Assembly: GCA_964020085.1 (NCBI GenBank)
Contig: OZ026600.1
Coordinates: forward strand, 24,180,608-24,244,607
DNA: 64,000 nucleotides
Origin: Micromussa lordhowensis
Taxonomy: Eukaryota; Cnidaria; Anthozoa; Scleractinia; Lobophylliidae
Direction of reading: 5' to 3'
The notes beneath the pieces were generated by a model, which saw only the letters and a list, made by a program, of their open reading frames with translations, had not been told where the DNA came from and did not search any database. A program made the translations under genes and the position numbers. This document shows, piece by piece, positions 36,801 through 49,153 of the stretch. Every line of letters starts with the position of its first letter. The first letter of the stretch is position 1.

Positions 36801-39800
36801 GCGCAGTTTGCAGCAAAATGTTCCTCTATGATTGCACTTCAATTGCATACTAATTAGGAGATGATGCAGTTTGCGCCAGGGTGTTTTTGAAGCCCGTATA
36901 GTCAGTCTACGTTTTTGGGCATTTTCACTTGGTCCCCCCTTGGCAAAATCTCAGAAAATGGCCGCTTTAGGTCTCCTTGGTAAATTTGTCATAACTCGGC
37001 TCTACGGGCACTTATGGAGGCGCAGTTTGCAGCAAAATGTTCCTCTATGATTGCACATTAAGTGCATTTTAAATAAGGGATGATACGATTTGCGCCAGGG
37101 CCTTTTTGAAGCCCGTATAGTCGGTCCACTTTTTTGGCCATTTTCCCTTGGTCCCCCCTTGACAAAATCTCAGAAAATGGCCGATTTAGGTCTCCTTGGT
37201 AAATTTGTCATAACTCGGCTCTACGGGCACTTATGGAGGCGCAGTTTGAAGCAAAATGTTCCTGTATGATTGCACTTCAAGTGCATGCTAATTAGGAGAT
37301 GATGCGATTTGCGCCAGGGTGTTTTTGAAGCCCGTATAGTCGGCCTACTTTTTTGAGCATTTTCCCTTGGTCCCTCCTTGGCAAAATCTCAGAAAATGGC
37401 CGATTTAGGTCTCCTTGGCAAATTTGTCATAACTCGGCTCTACGGGCACTTATGGAGGCGCAGTTTGCAGCAAAATGTTCCTCTATGATTGCACTTCAAG
37501 CGCATACTGATTAGGAGATGATGCGATTTGCCCCAGGGTGTTTTTTATGCCCGTATAGCTGGCCTACTTTTTTAAGCATTTTCCCTTGGTCCCCCCTTGG
37601 CAAAATCTCAGAAAATGGCCGATTTAGGTCTCCTTGGCAAATTTGTCATAACTCGGCTCTACAGCCACTTATGTAGGCGCAGTTTGTAGCAAAATGTTCC
37701 CCTATGATTGGTCTTCAAGTGCATACAAATTACGAGATGATGTGAGTTGCGCAAGGTGTTTTTGAAGCCGGTATATTCGGCCTACTTTTTTGAGCATTTT
37801 CCCTTGGGCCCCCCTTGGCAAAATCTCTGAAAATTGCCGATTAAGGTCTCCTTAGCAAATTTGTCATAACTCGGCTCTACGGCCACTTATGGAGGCGCAG
37901 TTTGCAGCAAAATGTTCCTCTATGATTGCACTTCAAGCGGATACTAATTAGGAGATGATGCGATTTGCGCCAGGGTGTTTTTGAAGCCCGTATAGTCGGC
38001 CTACTTTTTTGAGCATTTTCCCTTGGTCCCCCCTTGGCCAAATCTCAGAAAATGGCCGATTTAGGTCTCCTTGGCAAATTTGTCATAACTCGGCTCTACG
38101 GGCACTTATGGAGGCGCAGTTTGCAGCAAAATGTTCCTCTATGATTGCACTTCAAGTGCATACTAATTAAGAGATGATGCGGTTTGCGCCAGGGTTTTTT
38201 TGAAGCCCGTATAGTCGGCCTTGTTCTTTGAGCATTTTCCCTTGGTCCCCTTTTGGCAAAATCTCAGAAAATGGCCGATTTAGGTCTCCTTGGCAAATTT
38301 GTCATAACTCGGCTCTACGGGCACTTATGGAGGCGCAGTTTGCAGCAAAATGTTTCTCTATGATTGCACTTCAAGTGCATACTAATTAAGAGATGATGCG
38401 ATTTGCGCCAGGGTGTTTTTCAAGCCCGTATAGTCGGCCTACTTTTTTGAGCATTTTCCCTTGGCCCCCCCTTGGCAAAATCTCAGAAAATGGCCGATTT
38501 AGGTCTCCTTGGCAAATTTGTCATAACTCGGCTTTACCGGCACTTATGGAGGCGCAGTTTGCAGCAAAATGTTTCTCTATGATTGCACTTCAAGAGCATA
38601 CTAATTAGGAGATGATGCGATTTGCGCCAGGGTGTTTTTGAAGCACGTATAGTCGGCCTACTTTTTTGAGCATTTTCCCTTGGTCCCCCCTTGGCAAAAT
38701 CTCAGAAAATGGCCGATTTAGGTCTCCTTGGCAAATTTGTCATAACTCGGTTCTACGGGCACTTATGGAGGCGCAGTTTGAAGCAAAATGTTCCTCTATG
38801 ATTGCACTTTAAGTGCATACTAATTAGGAGATGATGCGATTTGCGCCAGGGTGCATTTGAAGCCCGTATATTCGGCCTACTTTTTTGAGCATTTTCCCTT
38901 GGCCCCCCCTTGGCAAAATCTCAGAAAATGGCCGATTTAGGTCTCCTTGGCAAATTTGTCATAACTCGGCTCTACCGGCACTTATGGAGGCGCAGTTTGA
39001 AGCAAAATGTTCCTGTATGATTGCACTTCAAGTGCATACTAATTAGGAGATGATGCGATTTCCGCCAGGGTGTTTTTGAAGCCCGTATAGTCGGCCTACT
39101 TTTTTGAGCATTTTCCCATGGTCCCCCCTTGGCAAAATCTCAGAAAATGGCCGATTTAGGTCTCCTTGGCAAATTTGTCATAACTCGGCTCTACGGGCAC
39201 TTATGGAGGCGCAGTTTGAAGCAAAATGTTCCTCTATGATTGCACTTCAAGTGCATGCTAATTAGGAGATGATGCGATTTGCGCCAGGGTGTTTTTGAAG
39301 CCCGTATAGTCGGCCTACTTTTTTGAGCATTTTCCCTTGGTCCCCCCTTGGCAAAATCTCGGAAAAAGGCCGATTTAGGTCTCCTAGGTAAATTTGTCAT
39401 AACTCGGCTCTACGGGCATTTATGGAGGCGCAGTTTGAAGCGAAATGTTCCTCTATGATTGCACTTCAAGTGCATGCTAATTAGGAGATGATGCGATTTG
39501 CGCCAGGGTGTTTTTGAAGCCCGTATAGTCGGCCTACTTTTTTGAGCATTTTCCCTTGGTCCCCCCTTGGCAAAATCTCAGAAAATGGCCGATTTAGGTC
39601 TCCTTGGCAAATTTGTCATAGTTTGGCTTTACGGGCACTTATGGAGGCGCAGTTTGCAGCAAAATGTTCCTCTATCATTGCACTTCAAGCGCATACTAAT
39701 TAGGAGATGATGCGATTTCCGCCAGGGTGTTTTTGAAGCCCATATAATTGGCCTACTTTTTTGAGTATTTTCTCTTGGTCCCCCCTTGGCAAAATCTCAG

Positions 39801-41500
39801 AAAATGGCCGATTTAGGTCTCCTTGGCAAATTTGTCATAACTCGGCTCTACGGGCACTTATGGAGGCGCAGTTTGCAGCAAACTGTTTTTCTATGATTGC
39901 ACTTCAAGTGGATACTAATTAGGAGATGATGCGATTTGCGCCAGGGTGTTTTTGAAGCCCGTATAGTCGGCCTACTTTTTTGAGCATTTTCCCTTGGCCC
40001 CCCCTTGGCAAAATCTCAGAAAATGGCCGATTTAGGTCTCCTTGGCAAATTTGTCATAACTCAGCTCTACGGGCACTTATGGAGGCGCAGTTTGCAGCAA
40101 AATGTTTCTCTATGATTGCACTTCAAGTGGTTACTAATTACGAGATGATGCGATTTGCGCCAAGGTGTTTTTGAAGCCTGTATATTCAGCCTACTTTTTT
40201 GAGCATTTTCCCTTGGTCCTCCCTTGGCAAAATCTCAGAAAATGGCCGATTTAGGTCTCCTTGGCAAATTTGTCATATCTCGGCTCTACGGGCACTTATG
40301 GAGACGCAGTTTGCAGCAAAATGTTCCTCTATGATTGCACTTCAAGTGCATGCTGATAAGGAGATGATGCTTTTGGGGCAGGGTCTTTTTGAAGCCCGTA
40401 TAGTCGGCCTACTTTTTTGAGCATTTTCCCTTGGTCCCCCCTTGGCAAAATCTCAGAAAATTGCCGATGTAGGTCTCCTTGGTAAATTGGTCATAACTCG
40501 GCTCTACGGGCACTTATGGAGGCGCAGTTTGCAGCAAAATGTTCCTCTATGATTGCACTTCAAGTGCATACTAATTAAGAGATGATGCGGTTTGCGCCAG
40601 GGTTTTTTTGAAGCCCGTATTGTCGGCCTTGTTCTTTGAGCATTTTCTTTTGGTCCCCTTTTGGCAAAATCTCAGAAAATGGCCGATTTAGGTCTACTTG
40701 GCAAATTTGTCATAACTCGGCTCTACGGGCACTTATGGAGGCGCAGTTTGCAGCAAAATGTTTCTCTATGATTGCACTTCAAGTGCATACTAATTAGGAG
40801 ATGATGCGATTTGCGCCAGGGTGTTTTTCAAGCCCGTATAGTCGGCCTACTTTTTTGAGCATTTTCCCCTGGCCCCCCCTTGGCAAAATCTCAGAAAATG
40901 GCCGATTTAGGTCTCCTTGGCAAATTTGTCATAACTCGGCTCTACCGGCACTTATGGAGGCGCAGTTTGCAGCAAAATGTTTCTCTATGATTGCACTTCA
41001 AGTGCATGCTAATTAGGAGATGATGCGATTTGCGCCAGGGTGTTTTTGAAGCACGTATAGTCGGCCTACTTTTTTGAGCATTTTCCCTTGGTCCCCCCTT
41101 GGCAAAATCTCAGAAAATGGCCGATTTAGGTCTCCTTGGCAAATTTGTCATAACTCGGCTCTACGGGCACTTATGGAGGCGCAGTTTGCAGCCAAATGTT
41201 CCTCTATGATTGCACTTCAAGTGCATGATAATTAGAAGATGATGCGATTTGCGCCAGGGTGTTTTTGAAGCCCGTATAGTCGGCCTACTTTTTTGAGCAT
41301 TTTCCCTTGGTCCCCCCTTGGCAAAATCTCGGAAAAAGGCCGATTTAGGTCTCCTTGGTAAATTTGTCATAACTCGGCTCTACGGGCACTTATGGAGGCG
41401 CAGTTTGCAGCAAAATGTTCCTCTATGATTGCACTTTAAGTGCATTTTAATTAAAAGATGATACGATTTGCGCCAGGGTGTTTTTGAAGCCGGTATAGGC
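33840..41500 (+). repeat. 7661-bp (35-monomer) tandem duplication, copy 2
   Basis: Second copy of 26179-33839. The central junction joins CCGGTATAGGCGG-type sequence (the end of the block) to GGTCCTCCTTTGG-type sequence (the start of the block). Left of copy 1 the sequence is CCCGTATAGGTGG, and right of copy 2 it continues as GGTCCCCCCTTGG, so the junction at 33840-33871 is the novel one. With two differences in 7.66 kb, this is the youngest large rearrangement visible here. A haplotype or assembly duplicate is an alternative to exclude. Confidence 0.95.
39786..40540 (+). repeat. Long-range duplicated block, copy 3
   Basis: Third copy of the 13.1-kb block, carried along by the 7661-bp duplication. 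I see no difference from 32125-32879. It is therefore not an independent transposition of the block. Confidence 0.85.
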
Positions 41501-43574
41501 GGCCTACTTTTTTGAGCATTTTCCCTTGGTCCCCCCTTGGCAAAATCTCAGAAAATGGCCCATTTAGGTCTCCTTGGCAAATTTGTCATAACTCGGCTCT
41601 ACGGGCACTTATGGAGGCGCAGTTTGCAGCAAAATGTTCCTGTATGATTGAACTTCAAGTGCATACTAATTAAGAGATGATGCGATTTGCGCCAGGGTGT
41701 TTTTTAATCCCGTATAGTCGGCCTACTTTTTTGAGCATTTTCACTTGGTCCCCCCTTGGCAAAATCTCAGAAAATGGCCGATTTAGGTCTCCTTGGCAAA
41801 TTTGTCATAACTCGGCTTTACGGGCACTTATGGAGGTGCAGTTTGCAGGAAAATGTTCCTCTATGATTGCACTTTAAGTGCATTTTAATTAAGAGATGAT
41901 ACGATTTGCGCCAGGGTGTTTTTGAAGCCCGTATATTCGGCCTACTTTTTTGAGCATTTTCCCTTGGTCCCCCCTTGGCAAAATCTCAGAAAATGGCCCA
42001 TTTAGGTCTCCTTGGCAAATTTGTCATAGTTTGGCTTTACGGGCACTTATGGAGGCGCAGTTTGCAGCAAAATGTTCCTCTATGATTGCACTTCAAGTGC
42101 ATACTAATTAGGAGATGATGCGATTTGCGCCAGGGTGTTTTTCAAGCCCATATAATCGGCCTACTTTTTTGAGTATTTTCTCTTGGTCCCCCCTTGGCAA
42201 AATCGCAGAAAATGGCCGATTTAGGTCTCCTTGGCAAATTTGTCATAACTCGGCTCTACCGGCACTTATGGAGGCGCAGTTTGCAGCAAAATGTTCCTCT
42301 ATGATTGCACTTCAAGTGCATACTAATTAGGAGATGATGCGATTTGCGCCAGGGTGTTTTTGAAGCCCGTATAGTCGGCCTACTTTTTTGAGCATTTTCC
42401 CTTGGTCCCCCCTTGGCAAAATCTCAGAAAATGGCCGATTTAGGTCTCCTTGGCAAATTTGTCATAACTCGGCTCTACGGGCACTTATGGAGGCGCAGTT
42501 TGCAGCAAAATGTTCCTCTATGATTGCACTTCAAGCGCATACTAATTAGGAGATGATGCGATTTGCGCCAGGGTGTTATTGAAGCCCGTATAGTCGGCCT
42601 TTTTTTTTTAGCATTTTCCCTTGGTCCCCCCTTGGCAAAATCTCAGAAAATGGCCGATTTAGGTCTCCTTGGCAAATTTGTCATAACTCGGCTCTACGGG
42701 CACTTATGGAGGCGCAGTTTGCAGCAAAATGTTTCTCTATGATTGCACTTTAAGTGCATACTAATTAGGAGATGATGCGATTTGCGCCAGGGTGTTTTTG
42801 AAGCCCGTATAGTCGGCCTACTTTTTTGAGCATTTTCCCTTTGCCCCCCCTTGGCAAAATCTCAGAAAATGGCCGATTTAGGTCTCCTTGGCAAATTTGT
42901 CATAACTCGGCTCTACCGGCACTTATGGAGGCGCAGTTTGCAGCAAAATGTTTCTCTATGATTGCACTTCAAGTGCATACTAATTAGGAGATGATGCGAT
43001 TTGCGCCAGGGTGTTTTGGAAGCCCGTATAGTCGGCCTACTTTTTTGAGCATTTTCCCTTGGTCCCCCCTTGGCAAAATCTCAGAAAATGGCCGATTTAG
43101 GTCTCCTTGGCAAATTTGTCATAACTCGGCTCTACGGGCACTTATGGAGGTGCAGTTTGCAGCAAAATGTTCCTCTATGATTGCACTTCAAGTGGATACT
43201 AATTAAGAGATGATGCGGTTTGCGCCAGGGTTTTTTTGAAGCCCGTATAGTCGGCCTTGTTCTTTGAGCATTTTCCCTTGGTCCCCTTTTGGCAAAATCT
43301 CAGAAAATGGCCGATTTAGGTCTCCTTGGCAAATTTGTCATAACTCGGCTCTACGGGCACTTATGGAGGCGCAGTTTGCAGCAAAATGTTTCTCTATGAT
43401 TGCACTTCAAGTGCATACTAATTAGGAGATGATGCGATTTGCGCCAGGGTGTTTTTGAAGCCCGTATAGTCGGCCTACTTTTTTGAGCATTTTCCCTTGG
43501 CCCCCCCTTGGCAAAATCTCAGAAAATGGCCGATTTAGGTCTCCTTGGCAAATTTGTCATAACTCGGCTCTACC
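40860..43574 (+). repeat. 14-mer higher-order duplication (3066-bp offset), copy 1
   Basis: About 2.7 kb recurs at plus 3066 bp (14 x 219) as 43926-46640. Shared order of markers: AAGCACGTATAGTCGG, an AATTAGAAG monomer, CTCGGAAAAAGG, CCGGTATAGGCGG with GGCCCATTTAGG, TTTTTTAATCCCG, GGAGGTGCAG with TTGCAGGAAAATG, CATAGTTTGGC, AAGCCCATATAATCGG with AAAATCGCAG, CTACCGGC monomers, and GCGGTTTGCGCC with CCTTGTTCTTTGAGC. The start overlaps the end of the second 7661-bp copy. Divergence is higher than in that block, so this is an older event. Confidence 0.75.
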
Positions 43575-43925
43575 GGCACTTATGGAGGCGCAGTTTGCAG
43601 CAAAATGTTTCTCTATGATTGCACTTCAAGTGCATGCTAATTAGGAGATGATGCGATTTGCGCCAGGGTGGTTTTGAAGCACGTATAATCGGCCTACTTT
43701 TTTGAGCATTTTCCCTTGGTCCCCCCTTGGCAAAATCTCAGAAAATGGCCGATTTAGGTCTCCTTGGCAAATTTGTCATAACTTGGCTCTACGGGCACTT
43801 ATGGAGGCGCAGTTTGCAGCAAAATGTTTCTCTATGATTGCACTTTAAGTGCATACTAATTAGGAGATAATGCGATTTGCGCCAGGGTGTTTTTGAAGCC
43901 CGTATACTCGGCCTACTTTTTTGAG

Positions 43926-46640
43926 CATTTTCCCTTGGCCCCCCCTTGGCAAAATCTCAGAAAATGGCCGATTTAGGTCTCCTTGGCAAATTTGTCATAA
44001 CTCGGCTCTACCGGCACTTATGGAGGCGCAGTTTGCAGCAAAATGTTTCTCTATGATTGCACTTCAAGTGCATGCTAATTAGGAGATGATGCGATTTGCG
44101 CCAGGGTGTTTTTGAAGCACGTATAGTCGGCCAACTTTTTTGAGCATTTTCCCTTGGTCCCCCCTTGGCAAAATCTCAGAAAATGGCCGATTTAGGTCTC
44201 CTTGGCAAATTTGTCATAACTTGGCTCTACGGGCACTTATGGAGGCGCAGTTTGCAGCAAAATGTTCCTCTATGATTGCACTTTAAGTGCATGAAAATTA
44301 GAAGATGATGCGATTTGCGCCAGGGTGTTTTTGAAGCCCGTATAGTCGGCCTACTTTTTTGAGCATTTTCCCTTGGTCCCCCCTTGGCAAAATCTCGGAA
44401 AAAGGCCGATTTAGGTCTCCTTGGTAAATTTGTCATAACTCGGCTCTACGGGCACTTATGGAGGCGCAGTTTGCAGCAAAATGTTCCTCTATGATTGCAC
44501 TTTAAGTGCATTTTAACTAAGAGATGATACGATTTGCGCCAGGGTGTTTTTGAAGCCGGTATAGGCGGCCTACTTTTTTTAGCATTTTCCCTTGGTCCCC
44601 CCTTGGCAAAATCTCAGAAAATGGCCCATTTAGGTCTCCTTGGCAAATTTGTCATAACTCGGCTCTACGGGCACTTATGGAGGCGCAGTTTGCAGCAAAA
44701 TGTTCCTGTATGATTGAACTTCAAGTGCATACTATTTAAGAGATGATGCGATTTGCGCCAGGTTGTTTTTTAATCCCGTATAGTCGGCCTACTTTTTTGA
44801 GCATTTTCACTTGGTCCCCCCTTGGCAAAATCTCAGAAAATGGCCGATTTAGGTCTCCTTGGCAAATTTGTCATAACTCGGCTCTACGGGCACTTATGGA
44901 GGTGCAGTTTGCAGGAAAATGTTCCTCTATGATTGCACTTTAAGTGCATTTTAATTAAGAGATGATACGATTTGCGCCAGGGTGTTTTTGAAGCCCGTAT
45001 ATTCGGCCTACTTTTTTGAGCAATTTCCCTTGGTCCCCCCTTGGCAAAATCTCAGAAAATGGCCGATTTAGGTCTCCTTGGCAAATTTGTCATAGTTTGG
45101 CTGTACGTGCACTTATGGAGGCGCAGTTTGCAGCAAAATGTTCCTCTATGATTGTACTTCAAGCGCATACTAATTAGGAGATGATGCGATTTGCGCCAGG
45201 GTGTTTTTCAAGCCCATATAATCGGCCTACTTTTTTGAGTATTTTCTCTTGGTCCCCCCTTGGCAAAATCGCAGAAAATGGCCGATTTAGGTCTCCTTGG
45301 CAAATTTGTCATTACTCGGCTCTACGGGCACTTATGGAGGCGCAGTTTGCAGCAAAATGTTCCTCTATGATTGCACTTCAAGTGCATACTAATTAGGAGA
45401 TGATGCGATTTGCGCCAGGGTGTTATTGAAGCCCGTATAACCGGCCTACTTTTTTGAGCATTTTCCCTTGGCCCCCCCTTGGCAAAATCTCAGAAAATGG
45501 CCGATTTAGGTCTCCTTGGCAAATTTGTCATAACTCGGCTCTACCGGCACTTATGGAGGCGCAGTTTGCAGCAAAATGTTTCTCTATGATTGCACTTCAA
45601 GTGCATGCTAATTAGGAGATGATGCGATTGGCGCCAGGGTGTTTTTGAAGCCGGTATAGGCGGCCTACTTTTTTGAGCATTTTCCCCTGGTCCCCCCTTG
45701 GCAAAATCTCAGAAAATGGCCCATTTAGGTCTCCTTGGCAAATTGGTCATAACTCGGCTCTACGGGCACTTATGGAGGCGCAGTTTGCAGCAAAATGTTT
45801 CTCTATGATTGCACTTCAAGTGCATACTAATTAGGAGATGATGCGATTTGCGCCAGGGTGTTTTTGAAGCCCGTATAGTCGGCCTACTTTTTTGAGCATT
45901 TTCCCTTGGCCCCCCCTTGGCAAAATCTCAGAAAATGGCCGATTTAGGTCTCCTTGGCAAATTTGTCATAACTCGGCTCTACCGGCACTTATGGAGGCGC
46001 AGTTTGCAGCAAAATGTTTCTCTATGATTGCACTTCAAGTGCATACTAATTAAGAGATGATGCGATTTGCGCCAGGGTGTTTTTGAAGCCCGTATAGTCG
46101 GCCTACTTTTTTGAGCATTTTCCCTTGGTCCCCCCTTGGCAAAATCTCAGAAAATGGCCGATTTAGGTCTCCTTGGCAAATTTGTCATAACTCAGCTCTA
46201 CGGGCACTTATGGAGGCGCAGTTTGCAGCAAAATGTTCCTCTATGATTGCACTTCAAGTGCATACTAATTAGGAGATGATGCGGTTTGCGCCAGGGTTTT
46301 TTTGAAGCCCGTATAGTCGGCCTTGTTCTTTGAGCATTTTCCCTTGGTCCCCTTTTGGCAAAATCTCAGAAAATGGCCGATTTAGGTCTCCTTGGCAAAT
46401 TTGTCATAACTCGGCTCTACGGGCACTTATGGAGGCGCAGTTTGCAGCAAAATGTTTCTCTATGATTGCACTTCAAGTGCATACTAATTAGGAGATGATG
46501 CGATTTGCGCCAGGGTGTTTTTGAAGCCCGTATAGTCGGCCTACTTTTTTGAGCATTTTTCCTTGGCCCCCCCTTGGCAAAATCTCAGAAAATGGCCGAT
46601 TTAGGTCTCCTTGGCAAATTTGTCATAACTCGGCTCTACG
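43926..46640 (+). repeat. 14-mer higher-order duplication (3066-bp offset), copy 2
   Basis: Second copy of 40860-43574. Notable differences are AACTAAGAG near 44515, CATACTATTTAAGAG near 44730, CATTACTCGG near 45310 against CATAACTCGG, and CCGTATAACCGG near 45435. The last is also found at 23981, linking this copy to the 23-24 kb region. Confidence 0.75.
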
Positions 46641-46669
46641 GGCACTTATGGAGGCGCAGTTTGCAGCAA

Positions 46670-47620
46670 AATGTTCCTCTATGATTGCACTTTAAGTGCA
46701 TTTTAATTAAGAGATGATACGATTTGCGCCAGGGGGGTTCTTGAAGCCGGTATAGGCGGCCTACTTTTTTGAGCATTTTCCCTTGGTCCCCCCTTGGCAA
46801 AATCTCAGAAAATGGCCGATTTAGGTCTCCTTGGCAAATTTGTCATAACTCGGCTCTACGGGCACTTATGGAGGCGCAGTTTGCAGCAAAATGTTCCTGT
46901 ATGATTGAACTTCAAGTGCATACTATTTAAAAGATGATGCGATTTGCGCCAGGTTGTTTTTTAATCCCGTATAGTCGGCCTACTTTTTTGAGCATTTTCA
47001 CTTGGTCCCCCCTTGGCAAAATCTCAGAAAATGGCCGATTTAGGTCTCCTTGGCAAATTTGTCATAACTCGGCTCTACGGGCACTTATGGAGGTGCAGTT
47101 TGCAGGAAAATGTTCCTCTATGATTGCACTTTAAGTGCATTTTAATTAAGAGATGATACGATTTGCGCCAGGGTGTTTTTGAAGCCCGTATATTCGGCCT
47201 ACTTTTTTGAGCATTTTCCCTTGGTCCCCCCTTGGCAAAATCTCAGAAAATGGCCGATTTAGGTCTCCTTGGCAAATTTGTCATAGTTTGGCTTTACGGG
47301 CACTTATGGAGGCGCAGTTTGCAGCAAAATGTTCCTCTATGATTGCACTTCAAGCGCATACTAATTAGGAGATGATGCCATTTGCGCCAGGGTGTTTTTC
47401 AAGCCCATATAATCGGCCTACTTTTTTGAGTATTTTCTCTTGGTCCCCCCTTGGCAAAATCGCAGAAAATGGCCGATTTAGGTCTCCTTGGCAAATTTGT
47501 CATTACTCGGCTCTACGGGCACTTATGGAGGCGCAGTTTGCAGCAAAATGTTCCTCTATGATTGCACTTCAAGTGCATACTAATTAGGAGATGATGCGAT
47601 TTGCGCCAGGGTGTTATTGA
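46670..47620 (+). repeat. 7-mer-spaced cassette duplication (1533-bp offset), copy 1
   Basis: A tract of about 950 bp recurs at 48203-49153 (7 x 219). It contains GCATTTTAATTAAGAG, CCGGTATAGGCGG, TTCCTGTATGATTGAAC, TTTTTTAATCCCG with TTTTCACTTGG, GGAGGTGCAG, CATAGTTTGGC, AAGCCCATATAATCGG and CATTACTCGG in that order. This copy has GCCAGGGGGGTTCTTG at its start, as in the 21.3 and 23.1 kb copies. Confidence 0.8.
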
Positions 47621-48202
47621 AGCCCGTAAAACCGGCCTACTTTTTTGAGCATTTTCCCTTGGCCCCCCCTTGGCAAAATCTCAGAAAATGGCCGATTTAG
47701 GTCTCCTTGGCAAATTTGTCATAACTCGGCTCTACCGGCACTTATGGAGGCGCAGTTTGCAGCAAAATGTTTCTCTATGATTGCACTTCAAGTGCATGCT
47801 AATTAGGAGATGATGCGATTTGCGCCACGGTGTTTTTGAAGCCCGTATAGTCAGCCTACTTTTTTGAGCATTTTCCCTTGGTCCCCCTTTGGCAAAATTT
47901 TAGAAAATGGCCGATTTAGGTCTCCTTGGAAAATTTGTCATAACTCGGTTCTACGGGCACTTATGGAGGCGCAGTTTGCAGCAAAATGTTTCTCTATGAT
48001 AGCACTTCAAGTGCATGATAATTAGAAGATGATGCGATTTGCGCCAGGGTGTTTTTGAAGCCCGTATAGTCGGCCTACTTTTTTGAGCATTTTCCCTTGG
48101 TCCCCCCTTGGCAAAATCTCGGAAAAAGGCCGATTTAGGTCTCCTTGGTAAATTTGTCATAACTCGACTCTACGGGCACTTATGGAGGCGCAGTTTGCAG
48201 CA

Positions 48203-49153
48203 AAATGTTCCTCTATGATTGCACTTTAAGTGCATTTTAATTAAGAGATGATACGATTTGCGCCAGGGTGTTTTTGAAGCCGGTATAGGCGGCCTACTTT
48301 TTTGAGCATTTTCCCCTGGTCCCCCCTTGGCAAAATCTCAGAAAATGGCCCATTTAGGTCTCCTTGGCAAATTTGTCATAACTCCGCTCTACGGGCACTT
48401 ATGGAGGCGCAGTTTGCAGCAAAATGTTCCTGTATGATTGAACTTCAAGTGCATACTATTTAAGAGATGATGCGATTTGCGCCAGGTTGTTTTTTAATCC
48501 CGTACAGTCGGCCTACTTTTTTGAGCATTTTCACTTGGTCCCCCCTTGGCAAAATCTCAGAAAATGGCCGATTTAGGTCTCCTTGGCAAATTTGTCATAA
48601 CTCGGCTCTACGGGCACTTATGGAGGTGCAGGTTGCAGGAAAATGTTCCTCTATGATTGCACTTTAAGTGCATTTTAATTAAGAGATGATACGATTTGCG
48701 CCAGGGTGTTTTTGAAGCCCGTATATTCGGCCTACTTTTTTGAGCATTTTCCCTTGGTACCCCCTTGGCAAAATCTCAGAAAATGGCCGATTTAGGTCTC
48801 CTTGGCAAATTTGTCATAGTTTGGCTTTACGGGCACTTATGGAGGCGCAGTTTGCAGCAAAATGTTCCTCTATGATTGCACTTCAAGCGCATACTAATTA
48901 GGAGATGATGCGATTTGCGCCAGGGTGTTTTTCAAGCCCATATAATCGGCCATTTTTTTTGAGTATTTTCTCTTGGTCCCCCCCTGGCAAAATCGCAGAA
49001 AATGGCCGATTTAGGTCTCCTTGGCAAATTTGTCATTACTCGGCTCTACGGGCACTTATGGAGGCGCAGTTTGCAGCAAAATGTTCCTCTATGATTGCAC
49101 TTCAAGTCCATACTAATTAGGAGATGATGCGATTTGCGCCAGGGTGTTATTAA
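48203..49153 (+). repeat. 7-mer-spaced cassette duplication (1533-bp offset), copy 2
   Basis: Second copy of 46670-47620. Private differences include CCCGTACAGTCGG near 48502, GGTGCAGGTTGCAGG near 48626, TTGGTACCCCC near 48757 and CCCCCCTGGC near 48981. It leaves the cassette at GTGTTATTAAAGCCC near 49145. Confidence 0.8.
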
